A stretch of 64,000 bases of DNA from the NCBI RefSeq assembly GCF_014202575.1, contig NZ_JACHHB010000010.1:62001-126000 (forward strand), given 5' to 3'. Every line of letters starts with the position of its first letter. Position 1 is the stretch's first letter. The notes under the pieces are model-generated. The model saw only the letters and a list, made by a program, of their open reading frames with translations. It searched no databases and was not told the DNA's origin. Shown here piece after piece: positions 54,124-64,000 of this stretch. The translations under genes and the position numbers were made by a program. This DNA is from Texcoconibacillus texcoconensis (GTDB lineage: Bacteria > Bacillota > Bacilli > Bacillales > Salisediminibacteriaceae).

Positions 54124-55770
54124 TTACAATTTAAATGAACTCTTTAGTGATACGATACGGTTAAAGACGATTTGTTCGTCGGTCGTATGTTTTGGATCCA
54201 CATTAAAGTACCCATGGCGGAAGAATTGGAATTTGTCTTCTGGCTTGACGCTTGCCATGTTTGGCTCAACATAGCCATTGACGATTTCGAGTGATTCTGG
54301 GTTGACTTTGTCCATGAAGTCTTCGCCTTCTTGGTCGTCTTTTGTGAGTGAGTCGTAAAGGCGGAACTCTGCGTCTTTGGCGTGACTTGCTTCAACCCAG
54401 TGTAGGGTGCCTTTAACTTTACGTCCTGTAAAGCCGGTGCCACTTTTGGTTTCAGGGTCGTATGTGCAATGGAGTTCAACGACATTTCCGTCTTCGTCTT
54501 TAATGACGTCTTGGCAGGTGATGAAGTAGGCGTGCTTGAGGCGAACTTCATTTCCTGGGTAAAGACGGAAGTATTTCTTCGGTGGATTTTCCATAAAGTC
54601 GGATTGTTCAATGTAAATTTCGCGTGAGAATGGGATTTGGCGTTTACCCATTTCTTCGTTTTCTGGGTTGATGTCGGCATCAAGCCATTCGACTTCGTCT
54701 TCTGGATAGTTTGTGATCACGACTTTTAATGGACGAAGAACGGCCATTGTTCGTGGTGCAGTCAGCTTCAAGTCTTCGCGAACGAAATGTTCGAGCATGC
54801 GCACATCCACAGTGTTATCAACTTTGGCAACACCGATCTCGCGGCAGAATTGCTTGATTGAATCAGGTGTGTAGCCGCGGCGGCGCAGCCCTGAAATCGT
54901 CGGCATGCGTGGGTCGTCCCATCCGTCAACGTAATTTTCGTTTACAAACCAGTTTAACTTCCGCTTACTCATGACCGTATCCGTCATATTTAAGCGAGCA
55001 AATTCAATTTGCTTCGGTTGTGCTTCCATATCACACTGTTCAACGACCCAGTTGTAAAGTGGGCGCTGATCTTGGAACTCAAGTGTACAGATAGAATGCG
55101 TTACGCCTTCGATCGCGTCTTCTAACGGGTGTGCAAAGGAATACATCGGATAGATGCACCATGTGTCACCTGTGTTATGGTGTGTGGCGTGCGCGATACG
55201 GTAAAGGACAGGGTCACGCATATTGATGTTCGGAGACGACATGTCAATTTTTGCGCGTAGCACTTTTTCTCCATCGCTGAATTCGCCATCTTTCATGCGA
55301 GCAAAAAGGTCAAGGTTTTCTTCGACGCTGCGGTCGCGATAAGGACTTTCTTTTCCTGGTTCTGTTAATGTGCCGCGGTACTGGCGAATTTCTTCTTGGG
55401 ACAAGTCATCGACATACGCGAGTCCTTTTTTGATTAAATGGACAGCGCAATCATACATTTGGTCAAAGTAGTTGGACGCAAAACGTAAGCTGTCCCACTC
55501 GTAACCGAGCCATTCAATGTCTTTTTTGATTGAGTTGACGTACTCCTCGTCTTCTTTGAGAGGGTTTGTGTCATCAAAACGTAAGTTCGTTCGGCCGCCG
55601 AACTCATCTGCGAGTTCGAAGTTTAACACGATTGACTTCGCGTGTCCGATGTGTAAATATCCGTTCGGTTCCGGCGGAAATCGGGTAACGATTTCGTCGT
55701 ATTTATTTTCCGCCATGTCTTCTTCGACGATCTGTTTAATAAAGTTCGTCGGTGTCGTATGTTCACTCAT
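54124..55770 (-). CDS. glnS: Glutaminyl-tRNA synthetase
   Basis: Class I synthetase charging tRNA-Gln directly. The 548-residue protein shows the HIGH motif in [23 protein letters not shown], and the MSK signature in [13 protein letters not shown]. It ends with the two-barrel anticodon-binding domain. Length fits bacterial GlnRS and excludes GltX (which lacks the barrels). ATG follows GAAAGGTGAGG; a sigma-A promoter lies upstream and no T-box leader is present. B. subtilis and most relatives lack GlnRS and make Gln-tRNA by GatCAB, so this gene is probably horizontally acquired. It is flanked by repeats. Confidence 0.95.
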   Translation of the reverse strand: MSEHTTPTNFIKQIVEEDMAENKYDEIVTRFPPEPNGYLHIGHAKSIVLNFELADEFGGRTNLRFDDTNPLKEDEEYVNSIKKDIEWLGYEWDSLRFASNYFDQMYDCAVHLIKKGLAYVDDLSQEEIRQYRGTLTEPGKESPYRDRSVEENLDLFARMKDGEFSDGEKVLRAKIDMSSPNINMRDPVLYRIAHATHHNTGDTWCIYPMYSFAHPLEDAIEGVTHSICTLEFQDQRPLYNWVVEQCDMEAQPKQIEFARLNMTDTVMSKRKLNWFVNENYVDGWDDPRMPTISGLRRRGYTPDSIKQFCREIGVAKVDNTVDVRMLEHFVREDLKLTAPRTMAVLRPLKVVITNYPEDEVEWLDADINPENEEMGKRQIPFSREIYIEQSDFMENPPKKYFRLYPGNEVRLKHAYFITCQDVIKDEDGNVVELHCTYDPETKSGTGFTGRKVKGTLHWVEASHAKDAEFRLYDSLTKDDQEGEDFMDKVNPESLEIVNGYVEPNMASVKPEDKFQFFRHGYFNVDPKHTTDEQIVFNRIVSLKSSFKL

Positions 55771-55810
55771 TTGGCCTCACCTTTCTCATCTCGTATATGT
55801 AGCTCCCCTC

Positions 55811-55839
55811 ATTATAAAAAGAGGAAGTCATCACCGCAA
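55811..55839 (-). promoter_or_regulatory. Sigma-A promoter of glnS
   Basis: On the minus strand TTGCGG (55839-55834) and TATAAT (55816-55811) are 17 bp apart, about 40 bp before the ATG. Confidence 0.6.
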
Positions 55840-55849
55840 GTCTTAAAGA

Positions 55850-56080
55850 AAAGCTGAAACGCCTTGTTCACGAGCGACAAGTGCTGCCTCTTCCTCTACT
55901 AGCACTGCTTTGAAGCGTATCCGTCGAGGCAAATCGATGTTTTTTCGCCGATGTAATGCTCTTTGGAATGCAGAGAAGTAAAGCCGCTTTTTGGCTTCAG
56001 AAAAGGCCTGAAGCAACCTCGAGCTCGTAGGCGTTGAAGCTAGACACTAGAAAAGCGGAAGGCGCTTCGGTATCGATGAC
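55850..56080. repeat. Non-coding repeat-like region with GCGGAAG/GGCGC motifs
   Basis: Contains AAAGCTGAAACGCCTTG near its left end and AAAAGCGGAAGGCGCTTCG near its right end, with CTCGAGCTCGTAGGCGTTGAAGC between. These motifs resemble intergenic repeats that are frequent in Bacillaceae chromosomes. No second copy occurs in this window, so the assignment is by recollection only. No open frame is supported. Confidence 0.4.
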
Positions 56081-56114
56081 TTGTAGTGCGATGATGTTTG
56101 CTGCGATGATCGAG

Positions 56115-56293
56115 CGGACATTCATTCCGCTATTTAGGGAACAAACGGCATTTTTTCAAGGTGAACGGACATATGTTCCGTTATTCACCCTGAAAAAGGC
56201 GAATCACGCCTGATTTTTCACAAATAACGGAACACATGTCCGCGAAATCAACAAAATGGGCCCATTCTACTAAAATAACGGAATGTATGTCCG
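56115..56293. repeat. Complete 179-bp four-arm palindromic element (copy 3)
   Basis: Arms of 21 bp: F1 at 56115 (CGGACATTCATTCCG...), F2 at 56166 (CGGACATATGTTCCG...), R2 at 56222 (...CGGAACACATGTCCG) and R1 at 56273 (...CGGAATGTATGTCCG). Offsets 0, 51, 107, 158 and length 179 equal those of the copy at 31182. The outer and inner pairs again differ in ATTCCG against GTTCCG. It lies between argH and glnS. Confidence 0.92.
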
Positions 56294-56423
56294 CACAAAG
56301 GAAACATTTCTAACATTGCCTTGCGTCAAATCCCTCAACAACCTAGGATAACCAGTAAAACATTGATCTATAACGTCTCCTCTTCAGCCTTACTACTTAA
56401 CAACATAGTAACGAGAGAAAGGC

Positions 56424-56464
56424 AATAAAACTACCCAGCGTCACGTTCGACGCTGGGTGTTTTC
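56424..56464 (-). terminator. Terminator of the arginine operon
   Basis: ACCCAGCGTC (56433-56442) and GACGCTGGGT (56449-56458) form a perfect stem; on the minus strand AGTTTTATT follows. It is about 85 bp after the argH stop. Confidence 0.85.
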
Positions 56465-56543
56465 ACATCTCCGATTTCAAAATTACACCATTTCGTGCAT
56501 AGTGGCTTGATTTTTGTGCATAAACCATGAACCTCGCCCTTCA

Positions 56544-57920
56544 CTACGCATCCAATGATTGCTTAGCTAACTTAAGCTGTTCTCTCACTTGCTTTGGTGA
56601 TGTGCCACCGTAACTGTTACGTTCGTTGACAACACTCTCCGGCGCTAACACCGTATAAATATCATCCTCAAAATACGTGCTGAACTTTTTGTACTCGTCG
56701 AGGCTGAGGTCGAGCAAATATTTCTCGTTATCAATCGCGTACAAGACGATCTGGCCAATCACCTCATGGGCTTCTCGGAAAGGCATCCCTTTATTTACGA
56801 GATAATCGGCAATGTCCGTCGCATTGGAATAATCTTCGCTTACCGCTTGCTTCATCGCTGTATCATTGACCGTCATCGTTTCGATGAGGGGTGCGAGCAT
56901 CTTCAGTGACCCTTCCAATGTCTCAACCGTATCAAACATGCCTTCCTTATCTTCTTGCATATCTTTGTTATAAGCGAGTGGCAAGCCTTTCAGTACAGTC
57001 AACAAACTCATTAAGTTCCCGTAGACGCGGCCCGTTTTTGCGCGCAGCAATTCAGGTACATCTGGGTTTTTCTTCTGCGGCATGATGCTTGAACCTGTAC
57101 AGAAGGAATCATCCAACTCAATAAAATTAAATTCTTGACTGCTCCAAATCACCATTTCCTCTGATAAACGAGAGATGTGCATCATGAGAATCGATGCGTC
57201 TGATAAAAACTCAAGAATGAAATCACGGTCACTGACCGCATCCATGCTGTTTGGATACACATCTTCAAAGCCAAGCAGTTCAGCTGTACGCTTACGATCG
57301 ATTGGAAACGTCGTGCCTGCTAATGCACCTGCGCCAAGTGGCAACATGTCAACACGCTTCAAACTATCTTCAAGGCGCTGTTTATCGCGCTCAAGCATCC
57401 AGAAATACGCAAGCAAGTGATGCCCAAACGACACTGGTTGCGCGCGCTGCAAGTGTGTGTAGCCTGGGATCATCGTTTCAACGTTCGCTTCTGCTTGCTC
57501 AACAATCGCTCCCTGCACAGATGCGACAAGCTCGATAATTTCCTTTGTACGATTCTTTAAATACAAATGCATATCCGTTGCCACTTGGTCGTTACGGCTG
57601 CGGCCCGTATGGACTTTTCCGCCAACAGGGCCGATTTCTTCCGTTAACAAGCGCTCAATGTTCATATGAATGTCTTCATCACTAACGTCATAGGAAAGTT
57701 CCCCGGCGGCTAGTTTTTCTTTCACCTTCAATAGTCCTTCTTTAAGCTGCTCGCCTTCCTCATTCGTGATGATCGCGCATTCCGCTAGCATTTGTACATG
57801 CGCGAGGCTTCCTTCAATATCTTCATTAGCCAATTTTTGGTCGAAGGAAATTGATGCAGTCAGTTTTTCGACGAGTTCATTCGTTTCTTTCGTAAAACGT
57901 CCAGTCCATAACTTAGACAT
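56544..57920 (-). CDS. argH: Argininosuccinate lyase
   Basis: Splits argininosuccinate into arginine and fumarate, the last step of arginine synthesis. The 458-residue protein shows the fumarase-superfamily signature [18 protein letters not shown], the substrate loop [18 protein letters not shown], and [17 protein letters not shown] with the catalytic His. ATG 57920 has AGGAGGGG upstream. Last gene of the run carA-carB-argF-argG-argH, 66 bp after argG. Confidence 0.95.
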   Translation of the reverse strand: MSKLWTGRFTKETNELVEKLTASISFDQKLANEDIEGSLAHVQMLAECAIITNEEGEQLKEGLLKVKEKLAAGELSYDVSDEDIHMNIERLLTEEIGPVGGKVHTGRSRNDQVATDMHLYLKNRTKEIIELVASVQGAIVEQAEANVETMIPGYTHLQRAQPVSFGHHLLAYFWMLERDKQRLEDSLKRVDMLPLGAGALAGTTFPIDRKRTAELLGFEDVYPNSMDAVSDRDFILEFLSDASILMMHISRLSEEMVIWSSQEFNFIELDDSFCTGSSIMPQKKNPDVPELLRAKTGRVYGNLMSLLTVLKGLPLAYNKDMQEDKEGMFDTVETLEGSLKMLAPLIETMTVNDTAMKQAVSEDYSNATDIADYLVNKGMPFREAHEVIGQIVLYAIDNEKYLLDLSLDEYKKFSTYFEDDIYTVLAPESVVNERNSYGGTSPKQVREQLKLAKQSLDA

Positions 57921-57986
57921 GGCCAGTTCCCCTCCTATTATCACGTTTGCAACATCGCATATATAACTTACTGCCGTTACCGACGA

Positions 57987-59204
57987 TTACTTCTGGTTCA
58001 CTTGATCCTTTTTATGCACTTCCGCATAGGTTTTTGTGGAAAGCCCCCACAGCTTAATGAAGCCTACTGCTGCGTTATGATCGAATTCGTCGCCTTTTGA
58101 GTATGTTGCAAGCGATTCGTTATAAAGGCTGTTTTCAGACTTACGACCAACGACGGTGTTATTTCCTTTATGCAATTTGACGCGTACCGTACCAGATACA
58201 GGCACTTGCGTTTCATCAACAAACGCATCAAGCGCCTTTTTCAAAGGAGAGAACCACTTGCCATCGTAAACCGTTTGAGTGATTTGTTGTTCAATTTGCG
58301 TTTTATATTGCGTCACTTCGCGCGGTAAAGTCACAAGCTCCAACTCACTATGCGCATTAATTAAAATGACAGCAGCTGGGTTTTCATACACTTCACGTGA
58401 CTTAATGCCGACGAGTCGGTTTTCTACGTGATCGATTCGACCGACACCGTGCTTACCACCTAGTAAATTTAACGATTCAATCAATTTATCAAACTGCATT
58501 CCTTCCCCGTTTAACGCAACAGGCTTTCCTTGTTCAAAGGTGATTTCAATGTATTCTGCTTCGTCTGGCGTCATCTCAATCGGATTCGTCCAGTCGTAAG
58601 CATCTTCAGGTGCTTCAGCCCATAAATCTTCTAATACGCCAGCTTCACACGCACGCCCCCAAATGTTGGCGTCAATGGAGAAAGGTTTATCTAAGTTCAC
58701 TGGAACTGGAATGCCTTTTTCTTCTGCGTAAGCAATCTCCTCATCACGCGTCATCCCCCACTCACGGACAGGAGCAAGCACTTCTAAATCTGGATTCAAT
58801 GCTTGAATCGATACTTCAAAACGTACTTGGTCGTTTCCTTTACCGGTACAACCGTGGGCGACTGCTTGAGCGCCTTCTTTTTCTGCCGTTTCTACTAACA
58901 GTTGGCTAATGAGTGGACGAGATATTGCCGAGGAAATTGGATATTTCCCTTCATATAAACTGTTCGATTTTAGCATTGGCAAAATGTATTCTTCTGCGAG
59001 TAATTCCTTTGCATCAATGACAATCGCTTTTTCCGCGCCTGCATTGAGGGCTTTTTCTTTAATTTGCTCGAGGTTCTTTCCTTCACCGACATCAATACCA
59101 AGAGCAATCACTTCGTAACCGTAATTTTCTTGGATCCACTTTATAGAAACCGATGTATCTAAACCACCTGAATAGGCTAAAACCGCTTTTTTCTTTGTAC
59201 TCAT
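57987..59204 (-). CDS. argG: Argininosuccinate synthase
   Basis: Condenses citrulline and aspartate with ATP. The 405-residue protein has the ATP-pyrophosphatase P-loop [33 protein letters not shown] and the [15 protein letters not shown] segment. ATG 59204 with AAAGGAGAG upstream; the frame upstream lacks a ribosome site. It is separated from argF by 75 bp carrying an ARG-box-like site, so argGH may have additional control. Confidence 0.95.
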   Translation of the reverse strand: MSTKKKAVLAYSGGLDTSVSIKWIQENYGYEVIALGIDVGEGKNLEQIKEKALNAGAEKAIVIDAKELLAEEYILPMLKSNSLYEGKYPISSAISRPLISQLLVETAEKEGAQAVAHGCTGKGNDQVRFEVSIQALNPDLEVLAPVREWGMTRDEEIAYAEEKGIPVPVNLDKPFSIDANIWGRACEAGVLEDLWAEAPEDAYDWTNPIEMTPDEAEYIEITFEQGKPVALNGEGMQFDKLIESLNLLGGKHGVGRIDHVENRLVGIKSREVYENPAAVILINAHSELELVTLPREVTQYKTQIEQQITQTVYDGKWFSPLKKALDAFVDETQVPVSGTVRVKLHKGNNTVVGRKSENSLYNESLATYSKGDEFDHNAAVGFIKLWGLSTKTYAEVHKKDQVNQK

Positions 59205-59244
59205 TTGGACTTTCTCTCCTTTTTGATAATGAATATTTAAATAC

Positions 59245-59260
59245 AAGCATTTTTATACAT
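59245..59260 (-). promoter_or_regulatory. ARG-box-like site before argG
   Basis: On the minus strand ATGTATAAAAATGCTT fits the ArgR/AhrC half-site layout TGnAT-W4-ATnCA with one deviation, in the argF-argG gap. Binding by AhrC and a local promoter are inferred. Confidence 0.4.
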
Positions 59261-59279
59261 TTTAACGATTAAATATCGG

Positions 59280-60233
59280 TCAGATCGTCTCTTTCATTAA
59301 CGCCTTTTGTGCATGAAGACGATTTTCCGCTTCATCAAACACGACTGAATGTTTCCCGTCAATGATCGATGCTGTCACTTCTTCACCACGGTGAGCAGGT
59401 AAGCAGTGTAAGAAAATAAAATCATCCTTCGCTGACTGACAAAGTTCATCGTTGACTTGGTAAGGAGCAAACGTTGCTTTACGTTTTTCTTCTTCCGCTT
59501 CATCACCCATACTCGCCCAGACATCAGTTACGATCACATCTGCATCATAAACGGCTTCTTGCGGGTCATCGGTCAATGATATCGTTGCTCCAAATGCCTG
59601 TTGCGCTTCTTTTTGCGCGTTTTCCATAATCTCTGCATTCGGTTCATATCCTTTTGGACTCGCAACAACCATATCCATGCCTACCTTTGCAGCACCTTCC
59701 ATAAGAGAATGAGTCATATTGTTGTTACCATCACCGATAAACGCCATTTTTAAACCATTGAGATTCCCTTTGTTCTCTTCAATCGTCATCAAATCCGCGA
59801 GCACTTGCGTCGGATGGTGAGGATCTGTTAAGCCATTAATCACCGGTACATCAGCATTTTCTGCAAATGCTTCAATCGTCTCGTGTTCGAACGTACGAAT
59901 CATTAATCCGTCCACGTAACGCGACAACACTTTCGCTGTATCAGCAGTTGATTCGCCGCGGTTTAACTGCATGTCATTTCCATTTAAGAAAATCGCCTGG
60001 CCACCGAGTTGCTGCATACCGACTTCAAAGGAGACACGCGTTCTCGTCGACGCTTTTTCAAAAATCATTCCTAATGTCTTTCCTTCGAGATCATTCGTCT
60101 TGATCCCTTTTTTCTGTTTATATTTGATATCATGCGCTTCTTGCAGCAAATGTTTAATTTCTTTTACAGAAAAATCATTGATTGTTAAACAATGTTTACC
60201 CGTTAAATCGATATTCGATTGAGTTGTCGTCAT
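59280..60233 (-). CDS. argF: Ornithine carbamoyltransferase, anabolic
   Basis: Makes citrulline from ornithine and carbamoyl phosphate. The 317-residue protein has the carbamoyl-phosphate motif EKASTRTRVSFEVG, HPTQVLADLMT, and the ornithine loop HCLPAHRGEEV. Starts with an ATGA overlap with the carB stop, so translation is coupled; the ribosome site AAAGAGGTGG is inside carB. It uses the product of the adjacent carAB. Confidence 0.95.
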   Translation of the reverse strand: MTTTQSNIDLTGKHCLTINDFSVKEIKHLLQEAHDIKYKQKKGIKTNDLEGKTLGMIFEKASTRTRVSFEVGMQQLGGQAIFLNGNDMQLNRGESTADTAKVLSRYVDGLMIRTFEHETIEAFAENADVPVINGLTDPHHPTQVLADLMTIEENKGNLNGLKMAFIGDGNNNMTHSLMEGAAKVGMDMVVASPKGYEPNAEIMENAQKEAQQAFGATISLTDDPQEAVYDADVIVTDVWASMGDEAEEEKRKATFAPYQVNDELCQSAKDDFIFLHCLPAHRGEEVTASIIDGKHSVVFDEAENRLHAQKALMKETI

Positions 60234-63200
60234 GCTTCCACCTCTTTCAGGCTAGAATCAGCGCCGCTTCGATACGACGTTAACGTTTGTGGCGCGCTCA
60301 GTTTTAGCTTTTTCTCTAACAATGACAAAGACATCTCTGCTGTATCCAAACTCGTAAAACAAGGAACATTGTAGCGAACAGCAAGCTCCCGTAGGAAAAA
60401 GCCAACTTTTTCTTTCGCGCTACCGTGATTCGCAATATTAATTACAAAGGACGGTACCCCCGCTTTCCATACACGCTCTAATTCTGTTCGATCTTTAGGA
60501 ATCTCATCAACATCTAACCCGTAATCACGATAACAACGTGCTGTCCCTTCCGTTGCAGCCACGCGAAATCCTCGGTTAATCAGCGATTGTACGAGCGGAA
60601 TGCTCTCTTCTTTTTCTCGATCCGCAACAGAACAAAGCACCCAAGGGTCATCCGTTTCAACGCGCTCAATCAATCGTTCATCAAGTGAAATTCCTTTCGC
60701 CAGCGCTTCCTCTGGCGTCCAAGCAAGACCAAGCCTTTCACCTGTCGATTTCATCTCCGGACCGAGTACATGGTCGACGTCCTTTAGCTTTGCTGCTGAA
60801 AAGACAGGCACTTTTGCTGCGTAAACGTTCGGTTCATCCAAGAGACCTTCACTTTCCGTCATGTCCGTTAATGGGACACCGAGTTGTACGTGTGTCGCCC
60901 ATTCAATCATCGCTACACCGGTTACTTTAGAAACGATCGGCACTGTACGAGACGCGCGTGGATTTACTTCTAAAACGTAAACGGTACCGTTTGCGACGAC
61001 GAATTGAATGTTCATCATCCCTTGAATTGGCAGCGTTTCAGCGATTTTTTTCGCATGCGTAATAAGTTGTTTTTTCGTTTCTTCATCCATCGTTATTGGC
61101 GGAAGCATTGCGATACTATCTCCAGAGTGGACGCCTGCTTTTTCAATGTGTTCAAAGATTCCCGGGACAACGGTTGTCTTTCCGTCGCTAATCACATCGA
61201 CTTCACACTCGAGACCAGGTAAGTACTGATCGACAAGTAACGGCCAGCAATCATCTGCGGTATCTCGGCGAACTTTTTCAAGATCACTTTTTAGCTCTTG
61301 TTTATTGTGACAAATAAACATCGATTGACCACCGATCACGTAAGACGGGCGGATGAGAACGGGAAATCCTAGGGTCTCAGCCGTGTGAAATAATTGCTCG
61401 GACGAGTCAACGGTCTCACCAGAAATATGTGGAACATTTAATTCATTCAATAAATCATAAAATCTTTGTCGGTCTTCTAAGCGATCGACGGCGTCTAGGT
61501 CTGTGCCTAAAAGTTTTACGCCTTCTTGTTGCAGTGCTTCGGCGAGGTTGATGGCGGTTTGGCCGCCGAATTGGATGACGACGCCTTCGACTTGTTCTTT
61601 TTCGATAACTGCGAGCACGTCTTCGGCTGCGAGTGGTTCGAAGTAGAGTCGGTCGGCGACGGAATAGTCGGTACTGACGGTCTCTGGGTTGTTGTTGATG
61701 ACGATCGCTTCGTAGCCGAGCTTTTGTACAGCGAGTGCGGCGTGTACGGAGCAGTAGTCAAATTCAATTCCCTGACCGATTCGGATCGGTCCTGAGCCGA
61801 TGACGAGAATTTTCTTTTTGTTTGATGATTCGGCTTCATCAAATCCGTGCCATGTTGAGTAATAGTAAGGGGTGACGGCATCAAATTCCGCTGCGCACGT
61901 GTCGACGAGTTTGTATACGGGATGGATATTTTGCGTGCGGCAAACGTGACGAACTTCTTGTTCTGATGCCCCTAAACCTTCGGCAATTGTTTGATCGCTC
62001 ATATTCATTTGTTTCGCTTCTTTTAATAAGCTGATTGGCGCAGATGCCAACGAATAAGTTGCGATTTCTTGTTCTAAACTGACGATATTTGAAATGTGAT
62101 ATAAGAACCACGGATCAACTTGTGTCATCTCGTATACTTTTTCGGTTGAGTAGCCTCGACGAAAGGCTTCGGCTAAAATATATAACCTTGTGTCAGTCGG
62201 CTCCGCTAATTCATCCTGCAATGCTGCGTCACTGTAAGTCGTCATCGAAGGTAGTAGCAAGCGATAAATGTTCGAATCGAGCGAGCGGAGCGCTTTATTT
62301 AGTGCTCCTTGGAAGTTACGGTCGATCGCCATCACTTCTCCTGTTGCCTTCATTTGTGTGCCGAGGTGACGCTCAGCTGTTGAAAATTTATCAAATGGAA
62401 AGCGCGGTAACTTGACGACGACATAGTCTAATGCAGGCTCAAATGAAGCCTTTGTCGTCGTTGTAATCGGGTTCATTAGTTCATCGAGATGGTAACCGAT
62501 CGCACATTTCGCTGCGATACGGGCGATTGGATACCCTGTCGCTTTCGATGCTAGTGCCGATGAGCGGCTAACGCGTGGATTCACTTCGATGATGTAATAT
62601 TTATCAGAATGTGGATCCATTGCAAATTGAATGTTACATCCACCAATGACATCTAGGGCACGAATCACTTTACGTGAGACATCCCTTAGCATTTGATATT
62701 GACGATCCGTGAGCGTTTGCGATGGGGCAACGACGATCGAATCACCGGTATGGACGCCGACTGGATCTAAGTTCTCCATGTTACAGACGATCGTGCACGT
62801 ATCGTTTTCATCGCGCATCACTTCGTACTCAATTTCTTTCCAGCCTTTAATACTTTTTTCTACGAGCACTTGCTGGATCGGACTTTGCGCAAGTCCTTGC
62901 TCCACGATGGCAGCAAGCGACTTGTCATCTGTGGCAAATCCGCCCCCTGCACCACCGAGTGTATAAGCTGGGCGAAGAATGACTGGATAACCAATTTGCT
63001 TGACGAAATCTTGCGCTTCTTCGAGTGTAGAAACGATGTGTGACTCGGGAATCGGCTCATTTAAATCGACCATGAGCTGACGGAAAGACTCGCGGTCTTC
63101 CCCTTTTTGAATCGATTCGACCGATGTGCCAAGCAACTTCACATCGTACTTTTTAAAGATGTCTTGTTCATACAATTGAACGGATAAATTGAGTCCCGTT

Positions 63201-63478
63201 TGCCCACCTAACGTACCGATAAATCCGTCAGGGCGTTCCTTTTCAATTACTTTTTCCACGGACTCAACAGTCAACGGTTCAATATAGACATGATCTGCAA
63301 TCGATTCATCCGTCATAATCGTCGCAGGATTATCATTTATTAGTACAACTTCAATATTTTCTTCCTTTAACGCTAAGCAAGCCTGGGTTCCAGCATAGTC
63401 AAACTCAGCCGCCTGACCAATGACGATCGGTCCAGAGCCTGCAACGAGTACTTTTTTTATCGAATCATACTTTGGCAT
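60230..63478 (-). CDS. carB: Carbamoyl-phosphate synthase large subunit (arginine cluster)
   Basis: Makes carbamoyl phosphate from bicarbonate, ATP and glutamine-derived ammonia. The 1082-residue protein is the usual tandem duplication: KVLVAGSGPIVIGQAAEFDY and ATP-grasp AYTLGGAGGGFA in the first half, KILVIGSGPIRIGQGIEFDY and PSYVIGGQSMFIC in the second, and a C-terminal MGS-like allosteric domain. ATG 63478 has GCAGGAGG upstream and overlaps the carA end by 14 bp. It overlaps argF by 4 bp. The arg context suggests the arginine-regulated isozyme, with a pyrimidine one expected elsewhere. Confidence 0.95.
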   Translation of the reverse strand: MPKYDSIKKVLVAGSGPIVIGQAAEFDYAGTQACLALKEENIEVVLINDNPATIMTDESIADHVYIEPLTVESVEKVIEKERPDGFIGTLGGQTGLNLSVQLYEQDIFKKYDVKLLGTSVESIQKGEDRESFRQLMVDLNEPIPESHIVSTLEEAQDFVKQIGYPVILRPAYTLGGAGGGFATDDKSLAAIVEQGLAQSPIQQVLVEKSIKGWKEIEYEVMRDENDTCTIVCNMENLDPVGVHTGDSIVVAPSQTLTDRQYQMLRDVSRKVIRALDVIGGCNIQFAMDPHSDKYYIIEVNPRVSRSSALASKATGYPIARIAAKCAIGYHLDELMNPITTTTKASFEPALDYVVVKLPRFPFDKFSTAERHLGTQMKATGEVMAIDRNFQGALNKALRSLDSNIYRLLLPSMTTYSDAALQDELAEPTDTRLYILAEAFRRGYSTEKVYEMTQVDPWFLYHISNIVSLEQEIATYSLASAPISLLKEAKQMNMSDQTIAEGLGASEQEVRHVCRTQNIHPVYKLVDTCAAEFDAVTPYYYSTWHGFDEAESSNKKKILVIGSGPIRIGQGIEFDYCSVHAALAVQKLGYEAIVINNNPETVSTDYSVADRLYFEPLAAEDVLAVIEKEQVEGVVIQFGGQTAINLAEALQQEGVKLLGTDLDAVDRLEDRQRFYDLLNELNVPHISGETVDSSEQLFHTAETLGFPVLIRPSYVIGGQSMFICHNKQELKSDLEKVRRDTADDCWPLLVDQYLPGLECEVDVISDGKTTVVPGIFEHIEKAGVHSGDSIAMLPPITMDEETKKQLITHAKKIAETLPIQGMMNIQFVVANGTVYVLEVNPRASRTVPIVSKVTGVAMIEWATHVQLGVPLTDMTESEGLLDEPNVYAAKVPVFSAAKLKDVDHVLGPEMKSTGERLGLAWTPEEALAKGISLDERLIERVETDDPWVLCSVADREKEESIPLVQSLINRGFRVAATEGTARCYRDYGLDVDEIPKDRTELERVWKAGVPSFVINIANHGSAKEKVGFFLRELAVRYNVPCFTSLDTAEMSLSLLEKKLKLSAPQTLTSYRSGADSSLKEVEA

Positions 63479-64000
63479 ATACGCTTCCTCCTGCTGCATT
63501 TGCTTGTTGGATAAATGCTTCAAAGACGTATTCTGTATCACTTGGTCCAGGGTGCGCTTCAGGATGAAATTGAACAGACTGTACAGGCAAACGCTTGTGA
63601 GTCATCCCTTCAACCGTGCCATCATTGATGTTATAAAACGATACGTCAAACGCGTGCTCATCAATCGTTTCTGAAGCAACAACGTAGCCGTGATTTTGTG
63701 ACGTCATATGGACACGTCCTGTTTTCGTTTCTTTTACAGGGTGATTGGCGCCTCTATGACCATAAGGCAATTTTTCCGTTCTGGCGCCAAACGCAAGGGC
63801 AATGAGTTGATGTCCAAAGCAAATCCCTAACGTCGGATATGTCTCCGCAACTTTGCGAATGTTTGTTAACTGATCGACGAGCCCCATCGGATCACCAGGG
63901 CCGTTACTAAAGATCACGCCATCTGGATTCATGGCTTCAATCTGCTCAAATCTATAATCATAAGGAACGATCGAAACAGAGCAACCTTTTTCCATCAAAG
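63465..64000 (-). CDS. carA: Carbamoyl-phosphate synthase small subunit, C-terminal part
   Basis: The class I glutamine amidotransferase domain that supplies ammonia to CarB. About 178 residues are visible: FSNGPGDPMGL, the catalytic Cys in LGICFGHQLIALAFG, GRVHMTSQNHGYVV and the His-Glu pair in VQFHPEAHPGPSDTEY. The N-terminal half lies beyond the right edge. The open frame continues to the window end. The stop overlaps carB by 14 bp. Confidence 0.94.
   Translation of the reverse strand, partial: LMEKGCSVSIVPYDYRFEQIEAMNPDGVIFSNGPGDPMGLVDQLTNIRKVAETYPTLGICFGHQLIALAFGARTEKLPYGHRGANHPVKETKTGRVHMTSQNHGYVVASETIDEHAFDVSFYNINDGTVEGMTHKRLPVQSVQFHPEAHPGPSDTEYVFEAFIQQANAAGGSVYAKV

Noticed and set aside
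54144-54683. 179-codon frame inside glnS on the same strand
   Set aside because: Low-complexity Lys/Ser/Thr-rich translation, a shadow of the glnS frame.
55771-56114. T-box leader for glnS
   Set aside because: A sigma-A promoter lies about 40 bp before the start, leaving no room for a T-box, and no TGGNACC-type sequence was seen.

Overview
The window is a piece of chromosome from an endospore-forming member of the Bacillaceae. Evidence: spore genes (pbpG, cwlJ-gerQ, a probable spore-coat protein), a KinD-like phosphorelay kinase, bacillithiol genes (yojF, bshB2), coproheme decarboxylase hemQ, LipL, and gene order from the left edge to about 29 kb that follows the B. subtilis ywj-ywi-ywh-ywg-ywf-ywd series (fadF, ywjE, argS, ywiB, pbpG, ywhD, ywhB-like, ywgA, ywfO, lipL, pta, hemQ, gerQ, ywdK, ywdI, ung). 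The highly acidic extracellular part of one chemoreceptor would fit an alkaliphilic or salt-tolerant relative, but that is only a hint.

Layout. 0-4 kb: beta-oxidation operon (fadF, thiolase) with two FadR-like palindromes, and a cardiolipin synthase. 4-7 kb: a P1B-4 metal-efflux ATPase with a structured leader, overlapping a convergent hydrolase. 7-21 kb: conserved housekeeping and sporulation genes. 21.8-23.0 kb: a 24-unit array of 43-bp inverted-repeat units with 10-12 nt linkers, not obviously coding. 23-29 kb: ywdI, a sensor kinase, three oxidoreductases and ung. 29-50 kb: accessory-looking region with an orphan CheY, four chemoreceptors, a SIS-domain pseudogene, bacillithiol deacetylase, AmpS peptidase, YjiH, an ion-channel-like protein, a Rieske flavoprotein, an MFS exporter and several repeat families. 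50.5-53 kb: cadC-cadA, in which cadA has an in-frame TGA exactly at the first cysteine of its metal-binding CxxC motif. 54-56 kb: a glutaminyl-tRNA synthetase, unusual for Bacillaceae, followed by repeats. 56.5-64 kb: carA-carB-argF-argG-argH, the second half of arginine synthesis, on the minus strand.

Most unusual items: (1) the TGA-for-Cys codon in cadA, with a small hairpin at a distance suitable for a bacterial SECIS element, so selenocysteine recoding is a testable alternative to pseudogenisation; (2) a dispersed non-coding element of exactly 179 bp carrying four 21-bp arms at offsets 0, 51, 107 and 158 in nested inverted order, with two complete copies and one truncated copy keeping the same offsets; (3) the 24-unit array at 21777-23011; (4) five copies of a TTTTACGCAA-like decamer at exactly 21-bp intervals in front of the MFS exporter. 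All product calls come from reading the translated sequence; no database search was run.
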